DNA of 64,000 nucleotides from Marinibacterium sp050389775 (GCF_050389775.1 NZ_CP177144.1:1426001-1490000); one strand, 5' to 3'. Shown: positions 25,243 to 33,864, counted from the stretch's first letter. Numbers and translations: made by a program. Notes: generated by a model from the letters alone, not told the origin.

Positions 25243-26526
25243 TTAGCGGTTGGCCCGGAACAGGATGGCCTCGGCGTCGCCGGTGAATTGCTCGGCGCCG
25301 TCCTCGGGCGACAGGTTGCCCAGCACGACCTCGGTGCCGATGCGCATGAAGGCGTCGCGGACCTCGCCGGCACCCTTGGGCTTGGCCGTCGGGCGGGGGC
25401 CGATCTTGGGCTGGATCGCACCGAAATATTCGACCACGGCGGTTTCGGTCTCGCTGAGGCTGGGGGCCAGGGCGGCGCGGCCGGTCTCGCTGGGCGGGAT
25501 GCCCCGGTCGAGGCCAAGCGCCACGATGGCTTCGGGCGTGTTGATCCAGTCGTTGATGTACATCGCCGCCGCGTCCAGGTCCTTGACGTCGCGGGTGATC
25601 GACAGGAACATCGAGGGCAGCACGAAATGGCCATGGGCCATGCCCTCGCGCTGGGGCACCATGGCCGCGCCGACCGGGTCGACCATCAGCGACTGCACCG
25701 CGCCGACCTGGTTGGCATAGCGGAAGGTGGCCGCCGTGCTGCCCTTGACGATGCCCAGCTCGGCCATGCCCTTGTCCAGGATGACGGTCTGGTCCTTGCC
25801 TTCGATCACCCCGGCATCGCGCAGGTCCTTCCAGAAGGCCCAGTAGCTTGCCACGTCCTCGGGCGTGGCGCCGATCTTGCCGTCGGCGGTGTAAAGGTCA
25901 TGGCCGGCCTGGCGGACCCAGACCTCGAAATTCTCGATGTAGAGCGACAGGTCTTCCGACCCGGTCACCTCGCCGCCGGTGGCCTCGGTGATCCGGGCGC
26001 AGGCGGCGGCGAAATCCTCGGTCGTCCAGCCCAGCGGGTCGAATTCGACGCCGGCATCCTCGAAGACCCTGCGGTTATAGGGGATCGCCTGGCTCGTCGC
26101 GCCGATGGAAATGCCGTAGAGCGAGCCGTCGATCGTGCCCACCGCGTTGGCGCCGTCGTCGTAATGCGAGATGTCGATCTTGTCGCCAACCAGGTCGTCC
26201 ATCGACCTGAGCGCCCCGCGCGAGACGTATTCGTTGATGAAGCCGTGGTCCATCTGCACGACATCGGCCATGTTGCCGCCGGCGGTCTGGGTGGCCATCT
26301 TGGTCCAGTAATCGCCCCAGCCGATGGTCTCGCCCGACACGGCGATCTCGGGGTGATTGCCCTGAAAGATCTCGATCACGGCAAAGGTGTTCTTGTCGCG
26401 GGTGGGGTTGCCCCACCAGAAGTGCCGGATGCTGCGATCCTGGGCCAGGGCGGGCAGCCCGGGCAGGGCCGAAGCGGCGGTTGCGGCACCGATGGTGCCA
26501 AGCAGGCGTCTGCGGGTCAGCGTCAT
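25243..26526 (-). CDS. Sugar ABC transporter substrate-binding protein
   Basis: 427 residues, family 1 extracellular solute-binding protein. The N-terminus (MTLTRRRLLGTIGAATAASALPG, ending near LAQ) is a Tat-type signal peptide. The mature protein shows family traits (FWWGNPTRDKNTFAVIEIFQ, TAGGNMADVVQMDHGFI, GISIGATSQAIPYNRRVFEDAG). It binds the ligand in the periplasm and delivers it to the two permeases. I start at 26526; the reading frame extends far upstream without coding character. Its operon starts with an unsaturated galacturonyl hydrolase of GH105, so the ligand is probably a pectin- or rhamnogalacturonan-derived oligosaccharide. Confidence 0.92.
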   Translation of the reverse strand: MTLTRRRLLGTIGAATAASALPGLPALAQDRSIRHFWWGNPTRDKNTFAVIEIFQGNHPEIAVSGETIGWGDYWTKMATQTAGGNMADVVQMDHGFINEYVSRGALRSMDDLVGDKIDISHYDDGANAVGTIDGSLYGISIGATSQAIPYNRRVFEDAGVEFDPLGWTTEDFAAACARITEATGGEVTGSEDLSLYIENFEVWVRQAGHDLYTADGKIGATPEDVASYWAFWKDLRDAGVIEGKDQTVILDKGMAELGIVKGSTAATFRYANQVGAVQSLMVDPVGAAMVPQREGMAHGHFVLPSMFLSITRDVKDLDAAAMYINDWINTPEAIVALGLDRGIPPSETGRAALAPSLSETETAVVEYFGAIQPKIGPRPTAKPKGAGEVRDAFMRIGTEVVLGNLSPEDGAEQFTGDAEAILFRANR

Positions 26527-26633
26527 CTGGGGGGTCCTCCTCTCATGTCGCCTTTTCAGGTCTTTTGGGGCGGGGGCCCGGGCGCGCCTTCCTCCATTGC
26601 GCCCGGACCCCCGAATGTCATCGGCCCGGCCGG

Positions 26634-27752
26634 CTAGACATAGGTCAGCAGGAACTCGGACAGGCAGAGCATCGCCATGGCCTGGCCATAGGGCATCGAG
26701 GTCAGGGCGATCTGCCGGTAGAAATCGAGGTCGTTGCCCATGGCCGTGCCGAAGGACACGTTGAGCAGCTCGCCCTCGGGCGAGATATTGTCGATCACGC
26801 CCTTCACGGCGGCCGTGGCCACGGGGCGGTATTCCTCGGGCAGGTAGCGCTTGCGCACGCCCTTCAGCAGCCCGTAGGCAAAGCCGGCCGTGGCCGAGGC
26901 TTCGAGATAGCTGCCCGGATCGTCCAGCAGCGTGTGCCACAGGCCGCTTGTGTCCTGTGTCTCCTTCAGCGCCTTCGCCTGGCGGTTCAGCAGCGACAGC
27001 AGGTGGCGGCGCAGCGGATCGTTGGGCGGCAGGTCGAGCAGGTCGATGAATTCGGGGATGGCGATGGTGATCCAGGAATTGCCCCGGGCCCAGAGCGCGC
27101 GGGCAAAGTTGTGGTTGCCGTCAAAGGTCCAGCCATGGAACCACAGGCCCGAGGTCGTGTCGGCAAGATACTGGGAATGCACGAGGAACTGGTACTTGGC
27201 TTCCTCGACATATTCGGGCCGGTCCAGCACCAGCCCGATCTTGGCCAGCGGCATGACCGACATCATCAGCGTGTCGTCCCACATCTGCTGGTCGTTGACC
27301 GAATTGTAGACGATGTGCTGCAGCCCGCCCTCGCGGGTGCGGGGCATCTCGTGCATCACCCATTCCGCCCAGCGGTCGAGATAGGTCCGCCAGACCGGGT
27401 TGGGATCGGCTTCGTAGAGGCAGGCCAGCGTCAGGAAAGGCGCGACGGTGTTGATGTTCTTGGTCGGTGTGCCCTCGGCCAGCCGGGCGTCGAACCAATC
27501 GGTGATGACCTGCATCGCCTGGGCGTTGCCCGTCGTCTGCCAGTACTTGAGCAGGCCATACAGCCCGATCCCGTGGGTCCATTCCCAGCCGGCCCAGCCC
27601 TTGGTGTCGATCACCCGCCCGTCGTCGAGCCGCAGCAGGAAATCGCCGGTCTCGTCGCGAATGTTGATCAGGTTGTCGGTCAGCCGGTCGATCAGCCCGC
27701 AGACATCGTCCCGCGGAAGCAGCCGCTGGGGCTGGCTGAGAAGGGGGTGCAT
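26634..27752 (-). CDS. Glycoside hydrolase family 105 (unsaturated rhamnogalacturonyl hydrolase-like)
   Basis: 372 residues, an alpha/alpha-barrel protein without a signal peptide, so it acts in the cytoplasm. Family features: DTKGWAGWEWTHGIGLYGL, the QQMWDDTLMM segment containing the catalytic Asp region, GLWFHGWTFDG, FARALWARGNSW and YLEASATAGFAYGLLKGV. GH105 enzymes remove the terminal 4,5-unsaturated uronic acid left by polysaccharide lyases on oligosaccharides. The gene leads an operon with a CUT1 importer, and faces an IclR regulator across a promoter region with a palindromic site. I use the ATG at 27752; a GTG immediately before it is also in frame. Confidence 0.9.
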   Translation of the reverse strand: MHPLLSQPQRLLPRDDVCGLIDRLTDNLINIRDETGDFLLRLDDGRVIDTKGWAGWEWTHGIGLYGLLKYWQTTGNAQAMQVITDWFDARLAEGTPTKNINTVAPFLTLACLYEADPNPVWRTYLDRWAEWVMHEMPRTREGGLQHIVYNSVNDQQMWDDTLMMSVMPLAKIGLVLDRPEYVEEAKYQFLVHSQYLADTTSGLWFHGWTFDGNHNFARALWARGNSWITIAIPEFIDLLDLPPNDPLRRHLLSLLNRQAKALKETQDTSGLWHTLLDDPGSYLEASATAGFAYGLLKGVRKRYLPEEYRPVATAAVKGVIDNISPEGELLNVSFGTAMGNDLDFYRQIALTSMPYGQAMAMLCLSEFLLTYV

Positions 27753-27792
27753 CACTGTTTCGAACCTTGCAGAACGTTGTGTTGACTTTTTC

Positions 27793-27805
27793 GGAACCTC
27801 GTTCC
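27793..27805. promoter_or_regulatory. Candidate operator palindrome GGAAC-CTC-GTTCC
   Basis: A perfect 5-bp inverted repeat with a 3-base centre between the divergent GH105 operon and the IclR gene, 41 bases upstream of the GH105 start. Half-site-like GTTCC/GGAAC/GAAC words recur at 27765 and 27948-27965. A likely binding site of the adjacent IclR regulator. Confidence 0.5.
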
Positions 27806-27915
27806 ACTTTTAAGGAAACCACAATCCACCTGCCATTGCAACAGGCATTTCGGATCGCGGAGCAGGAGGGAAAACCATGCATTGTCAGTGCTTTGCTGTG
27901 TGGCCGGTGGCTCCC

Positions 27916-27944
27916 TTGACTCTTGGCTTCGAGAAAAACAGAAT
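27916..27944 (+). promoter_or_regulatory. Promoter of the IclR-type gene
   Basis: TTGACT (27916-27921), 17 bases, then CAGAAT (27939-27944). It would start transcription about 25 bases before the ATG at 27974. Confidence 0.5.
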
Positions 27945-27973
27945 GCGGTTCCAGAATTTACAGAACGGGCGAC

Positions 27974-28792
27974 ATGTCTGATTCCACCCCCAAAACCGAA
28001 AATGCGGCGGCTGTTCTGAAGGTCTTCGCGGTGTTCGAAACCCTGGCCGAGGAAAAGCGCGCGTCCCTGTCCGAAATCGCCCAGCGGGCGATGACGTCAA
28101 AGACCACGGCGCACCGGTTGCTGCATACGCTGGTCGATCTCGGCTATGCCGAGCAGGATCCCGACACCGAGAAATACGCCCTGACGCTCAAGCTCTTCAG
28201 CCTGGCGGCGCGGTCGCTGACCGGGCGGTCGGACCTGCTGCGCATTGCCGACCAGGTCATGGGCAAGCTGTCGCGGGCCACGGGGGAATCGGTGAACCTC
28301 GGCGTCATGGACGAGCGCGAGCAGAAGGTGACCTACATCCACAAGTACGACAGTTTCTACAATCTCTCGATGCAATCCACGCTGGGCCTGCGCAACCCGC
28401 TCTATTCGACCTCGCTGGGCAAGGCCCTGCTGGCCTGGCGCGATGACGACGAGGTGGCCGAGCGCATCGCGGCGATGGATATGGAGCCGCTGGCGCCGCG
28501 CACGATCACCGATGCCGGGGCCCTGCGCCAGCAACTGCGCGAGACCCGGGCGCGGGGCTATTCCGAAGAGATTGAGGAAAGCGAGGCCGGCGTGCGCTGC
28601 ATGGCCACGCCGGTGCTGGATCACATGGGCAAGTCGGTGGCGGCGATCAGCATATCCTTCCCGCTGTTCCGGTTCGACGAAGCGCGCAAGCCGGAATACG
28701 TGGCGCTGCTGCGCGCGGCGGGCGAAGAGGCCTCGGCGGCGCTGGGCTTTGAGGGCGACCTGATCTCGGCACCCTATGGCAGCGCCGGCTAA
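27974..28792 (+). CDS. IclR-family regulator (KdgR-like)
   Basis: 272 residues. N-terminal winged HTH (AAAVLKVFAVFETLAEEKRASLSEIAQ, TSKTTAHRLLHTLVDLGY) and C-terminal IclR effector domain (GESVNLGVMDEREQKVTYIHKYDS, RNPLYSTSLGKALLAW, GVRCMATPVLD). KdgR-like proteins repress pectin-degradation genes and are released by 2-keto-3-deoxygluconate-type intermediates. Its place opposite the GH105-transporter operon fits that role. I start at 27974 rather than at 27923, since this gives the normal N-terminus and follows a promoter. It ends one base into the next gene (TAATG). Confidence 0.87.
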   Translation: MSDSTPKTENAAAVLKVFAVFETLAEEKRASLSEIAQRAMTSKTTAHRLLHTLVDLGYAEQDPDTEKYALTLKLFSLAARSLTGRSDLLRIADQVMGKLSRATGESVNLGVMDEREQKVTYIHKYDSFYNLSMQSTLGLRNPLYSTSLGKALLAWRDDDEVAERIAAMDMEPLAPRTITDAGALRQQLRETRARGYSEEIEESEAGVRCMATPVLDHMGKSVAAISISFPLFRFDEARKPEYVALLRAAGEEASAALGFEGDLISAPYGSAG

Positions 28793-29433
28793 TGCGGCCG
28801 GGCACGATCCTCTGTTACGGCGATTCCAACACCTACGGCTCGTCGCCGATGACCGAAGACGGCAGCTGGTTCCGCTATGATCGCGCGACCCGCTGGCCGA
28901 TGTCCATGGCAGCCGACCTGGGCGAAGGGTGGCATGTCATCGAAGAGGGGCTGCCCGGGCGGACGACCTGCCACGACAACCCGTTCGAAGGGCCGCACAA
29001 GAACGGGCTGCGCCTGCTGCCCGCCGCGCTGGAAAGCCAGGCGCCCATCGACCTGCTGATCCTGATGCTGGGCACCAATGACCTCAAGGCCCACCTGGCC
29101 CTGCCGGCGCCGGACATCGCCAAGGGCATCCGCACCCTGCTGACCCGCATCGCGGCCAGCGAGGCCGGGCCCGACCGGCGCCCGCCGGCCGTGTTGGTCG
29201 TGGCGCCGGTGCCGGTGGACGAGATCGGCCCGCGGGGCGAGAGCTTTGCCGGGGGGGCCGAGAAATCGCGCCGGCTGGCCGGGATGTATGCCGCGCTGGC
29301 CGCCGAATTCGGAGCGGGGTTCCTTGACGCCGGGCAGGTTGCCCGGGTCTCGCCGGTCGACGGGGTGCACCTGTCGGCCGATGCGCACCTGGCCCTGGGC
29401 GCGGCCATGGCCGAGGTCGTGCGCGGCTTGTGA
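28792..29433 (+). CDS. SGNH/GDSL hydrolase
   Basis: 213 residues, no signal peptide. Block I is CYGDSNTYG with the nucleophile Ser12, block III LMLGTNDLK, and the C-terminal block V DGVHLS with catalytic Asp and His. SGNH hydrolases remove acyl groups such as acetate from carbohydrates, and some resemble arylesterases. The gene is coupled to the KdgR-like regulator (TAATG), and the locus handles pectin-type oligosaccharides, which are often acetylated. Intracellular deacetylation of imported oligosaccharides is therefore a reasonable inference. Confidence 0.85.
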   Translation: MRPGTILCYGDSNTYGSSPMTEDGSWFRYDRATRWPMSMAADLGEGWHVIEEGLPGRTTCHDNPFEGPHKNGLRLLPAALESQAPIDLLILMLGTNDLKAHLALPAPDIAKGIRTLLTRIAASEAGPDRRPPAVLVVAPVPVDEIGPRGESFAGGAEKSRRLAGMYAALAAEFGAGFLDAGQVARVSPVDGVHLSADAHLALGAAMAEVVRGL

Positions 29434-29821
29434 TCGCCCGAAATCGCGGGCGGGATGGTGCGGTCAGCGCATCAAATCGCCGCAATTTCCGGTAAAATCT
29501 GTTCATATGGTCAAAAAATGGGCGCAGGTGCATTTTGCCGCCCCCCGTCTGCCGCAGCCGCAGCATTCCGCTTGGTCAGCAGGAATCGCCTTTGCCCCAA
29601 GGGCCGAACCCATGATTCGGCCGGCTCAATGGGTCGTCGGATCGTGCAGGTGCAGCATAGATTGGCCTTGCCGGATCTGTGCTCACGCGTTCACATTGCG
29701 CGCGGGAGGAGCGGGCGGCCTGGCTTGTCCGCGGGGCGGCGATGCGCCCTTTCCTTGCGCCTTGCCGGCGCTAACTGTTTGACAAAGATCGCCAAACCGA
29801 AGTTTGAGGGAGATCACTTCA
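29434..29821. other. Intergenic region before the second sugar operon
   Basis: A 388-base gap with no convincing gene. Its first half shows nothing clear. The last 50 bases hold a promoter with a consensus TTGACA and an overlapping palindrome, annotated separately. Confidence 0.5.
29779..29807 (+). promoter_or_regulatory. Promoter with overlapping palindromic operator
   Basis: A consensus TTGACA (29779-29784) is followed after 17 bases by GTTTGA (29802-29807). The palindrome CAAAC-CGAA-GTTTG (29793-29806) fills the spacer and -10, so a bound repressor would block RNA polymerase. The site is 15 bases before the ATG at 29822. No regulator gene is adjacent. Confidence 0.45.
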
Positions 29822-31177
29822 ATGTCCTTGTACGTTTCCAAATCGGCCGGGCTGCTGCTGTCCGGCGCGACCGCGCTGGCGTTGAGCGCCACGGCCGGTC
29901 TTGCCGACATCCGCTTCTGGACGACCGAGGAACAGCCCGAACGGCTGGCCAAGCAACAGGAGATGGCGGCCGAGTTCGAGAAGGCGTCCGGCATCGCGGT
30001 CGAGGTCATCCCCGTGTCGGAAACCGACCTGGGCACCCGGGCCACGGCAGCCTATGCGGCCGGTGACCTGCCCGACGTGATCTACCACACCCTGCAATAC
30101 GCGCTGCCCTGGTACGAGGCCGGCATCCTGGACGCCGATGCGGCGACCGACGTGATCGAAGAGCTGGGCACCGACACCTTCGCGCCCGGCGCGCTTGGCA
30201 TGGCGGCCACCGAAGACGGCTGGGCCAGCGTGCCGGTCGACGGCTGGACGCAGATGATCGTCTACCGCAAGGACCTGTTCGACGAGGCCGGCCTGGAGGC
30301 ACCGACGACCTTTGCCAACGTGATCGCGGCCATCGAGGCGCTGCACAACCCGCCCGAGATGTTCGGCTTTGTCGCGGCCACCAAGGTCGACGAGAACTTC
30401 ATGAGCCAAGTGCTGGAACATGTCTTCCTGGCCAATGGCGCCACGCCGGTCGGCCCCGACGGGTTCACCGGGTTCGACGAGGCCAAGACCACCGAGGTCC
30501 TCGATTTCTACAAGGCCATTGCCGAGGCCTCGCCCCCGGGCGAATTGTACTGGGACCAGTCCCGGACGCTCTATTTCGCCGGCCAGGCCGCGATGATCAT
30601 CTGGTCGCCCTTCATCCTCGACGAGCTGGCCGGCCTGCGCGACAGCGCCCCGCCGACGATCACCGATGACCCGACCTCGGCCGAGCTGGCCTCGAAGACC
30701 GGGATCGTGACCAACTTTGCCGGGCCGTCCAACCCCGATGGCGCGGCCTGGGGCGACATCCGGTATTTCGGCATCACCGCCGATGCGGACACGGACGAGG
30801 CGATGGAATTCGTCAAGTATTCCATGGGTGACGGCTATACCGCGACCCTGTCGATCGCGCCCGAAGGCAAGTTCCCGGTGCGCACCGGCACGGCCGACAG
30901 CCCGGGCGAGTTCATCGAGGCCTGGTCGACCCTGCCGGTCGGTGTCGACCGCAAGGCGGCGCTGGGGGATCTTTATGCCCAGGACATGATCGACGAGATC
31001 GTCGGCGGGCTGGACGTGGCCAAGCGCTGGGGCGTCGAGGAAGGCCAGCTGGCGCTGGCGTCCAAGATGATCAACAGCCAGGCCATCAACCGGGTCGTGC
31101 GGCAATATATCGACGGCGAGATCGACGCATCCACGGCCGTGGCCGAGATGAACGACGAACTGGCCAAAGTCGAATAA
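29822..31177 (+). CDS. Sugar ABC transporter substrate-binding protein
   Basis: 451 residues, family 1 solute-binding protein with a Sec signal (SAGLLLSGATALALSATAGLA). The mature part shows DIRFWTTEEQPERLAKQQEMAAEFEK, AAYAAGDLPDVIYHTLQYALPWYEAG and VDGWTQMIVYRKDLFDEAG. It acts in the periplasm for the permeases encoded next. An AGGGAGA ribosome site precedes the ATG at 29822. The operon includes a GH63-like glycosidase, so the ligand may be a glucosyl- or mannosyl-linked small molecule. A stable hairpin follows the stop. Confidence 0.92.
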   Translation: MSLYVSKSAGLLLSGATALALSATAGLADIRFWTTEEQPERLAKQQEMAAEFEKASGIAVEVIPVSETDLGTRATAAYAAGDLPDVIYHTLQYALPWYEAGILDADAATDVIEELGTDTFAPGALGMAATEDGWASVPVDGWTQMIVYRKDLFDEAGLEAPTTFANVIAAIEALHNPPEMFGFVAATKVDENFMSQVLEHVFLANGATPVGPDGFTGFDEAKTTEVLDFYKAIAEASPPGELYWDQSRTLYFAGQAAMIIWSPFILDELAGLRDSAPPTITDDPTSAELASKTGIVTNFAGPSNPDGAAWGDIRYFGITADADTDEAMEFVKYSMGDGYTATLSIAPEGKFPVRTGTADSPGEFIEAWSTLPVGVDRKAALGDLYAQDMIDEIVGGLDVAKRWGVEEGQLALASKMINSQAINRVVRQYIDGEIDASTAVAEMNDELAKVE

Positions 31178-31183
31178 GGGACC

Positions 31184-31209
31184 GGCCCGCGCCTTTGCCG
31201 GCGCGGGCC
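31184..31209 (+). promoter_or_regulatory. Strong hairpin after the binding-protein gene
   Basis: GGCCCGCGCC pairs perfectly with GGCGCGGGCC around TTTGCC. It has no T-run after it. As in the first sugar operon, it sits between binding-protein and permease genes and probably stabilises the upstream mRNA or attenuates readthrough. Confidence 0.65.
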
Positions 31210-31217
31210 ATCAAGGC

Positions 31218-32474
31218 ATGACGGACATCACACCATCCAAGACACCGCCCAGGGGCCACGGCCCGCTTGCCCGCCGCGAAGCGCGGCTGGCCTGGGGGCT
31301 CTTGCTGCCCACCATCCTCAGCGTGTCGCTGGTGGTGGTGCTGCCGCTCCTGTCGATCTTCTGGATCAGCTTCAAACCCATCGGCCTGGCCGATCTGCGC
31401 CCGCCGGTGCCGGTGGCCCGCGAGGATCTGCGCGACGCCGGCGAGGCCACCCAGCACATCCGCTACCGGCTGCAGAACCGCAGCCAGGACAAGCCGATCA
31501 CCGACGTGGTGCTGACCGACACCCTGCCCGAGGGCGTGACGGCCGGCATCCTGCCAGAGCAATGCGCCCTGGACGGCGCGGCCCTGACCTGCACCATCGG
31601 CACGCTTGAGCCCAAGTCCCGGCTGACGCTGGAGCTGCCCGTCACCTTTGCTGAGGGTTTCGACGCCGAGGCGCTGGAAGACGCCATCGAGGACGAGACC
31701 GAAGCGCTGGCCACGGGCAAGGCCGACAACATCCTGACCAATGCCGAGTTCACCTTCGAGAACTTCGCCCGCATCTTCGATGACGACGAATTCCTGGCCG
31801 TGCTCTGGGCCACGGTGTTCTACACCGTCGTGGGCACCGTCGGCGCGCTGGTCGTGGGCCTGTTCGCCGCGCTGCTTTTGAACAAGGAATTCAAGGGGCA
31901 GGGCATCCTGCGGGGCCTGTACCTGTTCCCCTATGTCGCCCCGGTGATCGCCGTGTCCTTCACCTGGGTCATCCTGCTCGATCCGTTTTCCGGCTCGGTC
32001 AACGCGCTGTTGGTCCAGATGGGCCTGGCCGATGCGCCGATCAATTTCTTCGGGGAACGCCCGCTGGCCCTGATCATGGTCACGGTCTTTGAAATCTGGC
32101 GCTATTTCCCGCTGTCCTTCCTGTTCATCCTGGCCCGGATGCAGTCGATCGACACCGACATGTACGAGGCCGCCGACATGGACGGGGCCTCGCCCTTCCA
32201 GCAGTTCTGGTATCTCTCGGTGCCCCAGCTTCTGGGCATCCTGTCGGTCCTGTTCCTGCTGCGCTTCATCTGGACCTTCAACAAGTTCGACGACATCTTC
32301 CTGCTGACGGGCGGCAATGCCGGCACCCGGACCCTGACCGTCAATGTCTATGAACAGGCCTTTGCTGTGTCCAACATCGGGGCCGGGGCGGCGGTGGCCG
32401 TGGTGGTCTTCTGCGTGCTGCTGGTCTTCTCGATCTTCTTCCTCAAATACGTCAGCCGAGAGGAGGGCCTGTGA
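31218..32474 (+). CDS. Sugar ABC transporter permease, MalF type, with inserted DUF11-like domain
   Basis: 418 residues, about 120 longer than usual. Helix 1 lies at about residues 25-50 (WGLLLPTILSVSLVVVLPLLS). Between helix 1 and helix 2 (about 195-215) is an extra periplasmic segment. Residues 78-146 read like a DUF11 repeat: IRYRLQNRSQDKPITDV, DTLPEGVTAG, Cys116 and Cys125, and LTCTIGTLEPKSRLTLEL. An acidic linker (EDAIEDETEA) follows. The EAA loop (YEAADMDGASPFQQFWYLSVPQLLG) and the other helices are normal. The extra domain faces the periplasm and could contact the binding protein or cell wall. It starts 40 bases after the binding-protein stop. Confidence 0.9.
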   Translation: MTDITPSKTPPRGHGPLARREARLAWGLLLPTILSVSLVVVLPLLSIFWISFKPIGLADLRPPVPVAREDLRDAGEATQHIRYRLQNRSQDKPITDVVLTDTLPEGVTAGILPEQCALDGAALTCTIGTLEPKSRLTLELPVTFAEGFDAEALEDAIEDETEALATGKADNILTNAEFTFENFARIFDDDEFLAVLWATVFYTVVGTVGALVVGLFAALLLNKEFKGQGILRGLYLFPYVAPVIAVSFTWVILLDPFSGSVNALLVQMGLADAPINFFGERPLALIMVTVFEIWRYFPLSFLFILARMQSIDTDMYEAADMDGASPFQQFWYLSVPQLLGILSVLFLLRFIWTFNKFDDIFLLTGGNAGTRTLTVNVYEQAFAVSNIGAGAAVAVVVFCVLLVFSIFFLKYVSREEGL

Positions 32475-32524
32475 TGTCCAGCCCCAAGGCCAGATCGCTG
32501 CCCTGCACCGGGGGCCGGTCATGA
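32474..32524 (+). CDS. Possible 16-codon coupling ORF between permeases
   Basis: MSSPKARSLPCTGGRS. Its ATG overlaps the stop of the first permease (TGATG) and its TGA overlaps the ATG of the second permease (ATGA). Such a relay would carry ribosomes across the 46-base gap. It may be a coupling device only, or coincidence; the peptide itself has no recognisable function. Confidence 0.3.
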   Translation: MSSPKARSLPCTGGRS

Positions 32525-33732
32525 ACACCCTGCGCCATGGCTATGTCACCGGCCCGCTGATCGGCGCGCTGTGGATGGTGATCACCGGCTTCACGGTGGC
32601 CGTTGTCCTGTCGTTTTCCACCGGCGAGCCGTTCCGCCCGGTGTTCTGGGCCTGCCTGGTCTGGGGCGCCCTGATGTGGGTGCCGGCCAGCCGCCGGGGT
32701 GGCCCGATCGGGGCCCTCATCGGCGGGCTGGTCCTGCTGGCCGCAACGCTGCTGGGCATCGGCCCGGTTGTCGTGGGCGCCGAGGTCTCGGGCCTGACCG
32801 CCGCGATCACCGGGCTGGCCCTGGCCCTGGCCACGCTGGTGCCCCTGCGCCACATGCTGGCCGAGCTGCCCCTGGGCGCGGCCACCCGCCACGCCTTTGA
32901 ACATGCCGTCATCCGGTTCCTGACCGGGGCGGGCTATGTCATCTTTAAGGCGCTGGTGGCCATTCCGTTCTACGTCATGGTCATGACCAGCCTGAAGAAC
33001 CAGCAGCAGCTGGTGCAGAACCCGCTGGATTTCTCGATCGACCTGACCCGGGGCTGGGACCTGCTGTCGAGCTATGTCGAGCTCTTTGCCGAGTTCGGGT
33101 TTGGCGGCTATCTCTGGACGTCCTTCTATGTCTCGGTGCTGACGGTCTTCATCACGCTGCTCTTCTCGGTGCCCGGGGCCTATGCCGTGGCCCGGCTGCG
33201 CTTCACGGGCCGCACGGTGTTTTCCCGGTCGATCCTGCTGATCTACATGGTGCCGATGATCGTCCTGGCCCTGCCGATCTACATCGCCTTTTCCATGACC
33301 GGCCTGCGCAACACGATCACCGGCATTGTCATGATCTACCCGGTCACGACGATCCCCGTGGCGCTCTACATGCTGCAGGGCTATTTCCGCGGTCTGCCGG
33401 CCGAGGTCGAGGAAGCCGGGCTGATGGATGGCCTCACCCGCCTGCGCGTGATCTGGAAGATCACCCTGCCGCTGTCGCTGCCCGCGCTGGCCTCGGTGTC
33501 GCTGTACGTCTTCATGATCGCCTGGAACGAATTCCTGCTGGCCTTCATGCTGCTGGATGACCCGTCGAAATTCACCCTGACCCGCGGGGTGGCGATGCTG
33601 AATTCCTCCGAAATCCCGCGCCAGCACCTGATGGCCGGGGCGGTGATTGCCACCGTGCCGATCATGGCGCTGTTCCTGGGGCTTGAGAAATTCATGACCA
33701 AGGGGCTGACGGCCGGGGCGGTCAAGGGGTGA
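32521..33732 (+). CDS. Sugar ABC transporter permease, MalG type, with N-terminal membrane module
   Basis: 403 residues, roughly 120 longer than usual. Residues 1-130 hold four extra hydrophobic helices (LIGALWMVITGFTVAVVL, VFWACLVWGALMWV, ALIGGLVLLAATLLGIG, LTAAITGLALALATLV). The standard MalG-like core starts near residue 140 (GYVIFKALVAIPFYVMVMTSLKN), with EAA loop VEEAGLMDGLTRLRVIWKITLPLSLPAL. I start at 32521, where a G-rich ribosome site precedes the ATG; the frame is open further upstream but overlaps the previous gene. The role of the extra helices is unknown; they resemble a small four-helix integral membrane unit. Confidence 0.88.
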   Translation: MNTLRHGYVTGPLIGALWMVITGFTVAVVLSFSTGEPFRPVFWACLVWGALMWVPASRRGGPIGALIGGLVLLAATLLGIGPVVVGAEVSGLTAAITGLALALATLVPLRHMLAELPLGAATRHAFEHAVIRFLTGAGYVIFKALVAIPFYVMVMTSLKNQQQLVQNPLDFSIDLTRGWDLLSSYVELFAEFGFGGYLWTSFYVSVLTVFITLLFSVPGAYAVARLRFTGRTVFSRSILLIYMVPMIVLALPIYIAFSMTGLRNTITGIVMIYPVTTIPVALYMLQGYFRGLPAEVEEAGLMDGLTRLRVIWKITLPLSLPALASVSLYVFMIAWNEFLLAFMLLDDPSKFTLTRGVAMLNSSEIPRQHLMAGAVIATVPIMALFLGLEKFMTKGLTAGAVKG

Positions 33733-33864
33733 GGAGCGGTCTTGCGCAGCAAGAGGAAAGGCGCCGGTGGCGCGTTTCAAGTGACGAAGGCGCCGGGCAA
33801 CCGCACAGCGCCGGACAGCGCCAATCGTATGAGCGCCGCCGAAAGAAGCACAATGGAATGACGG

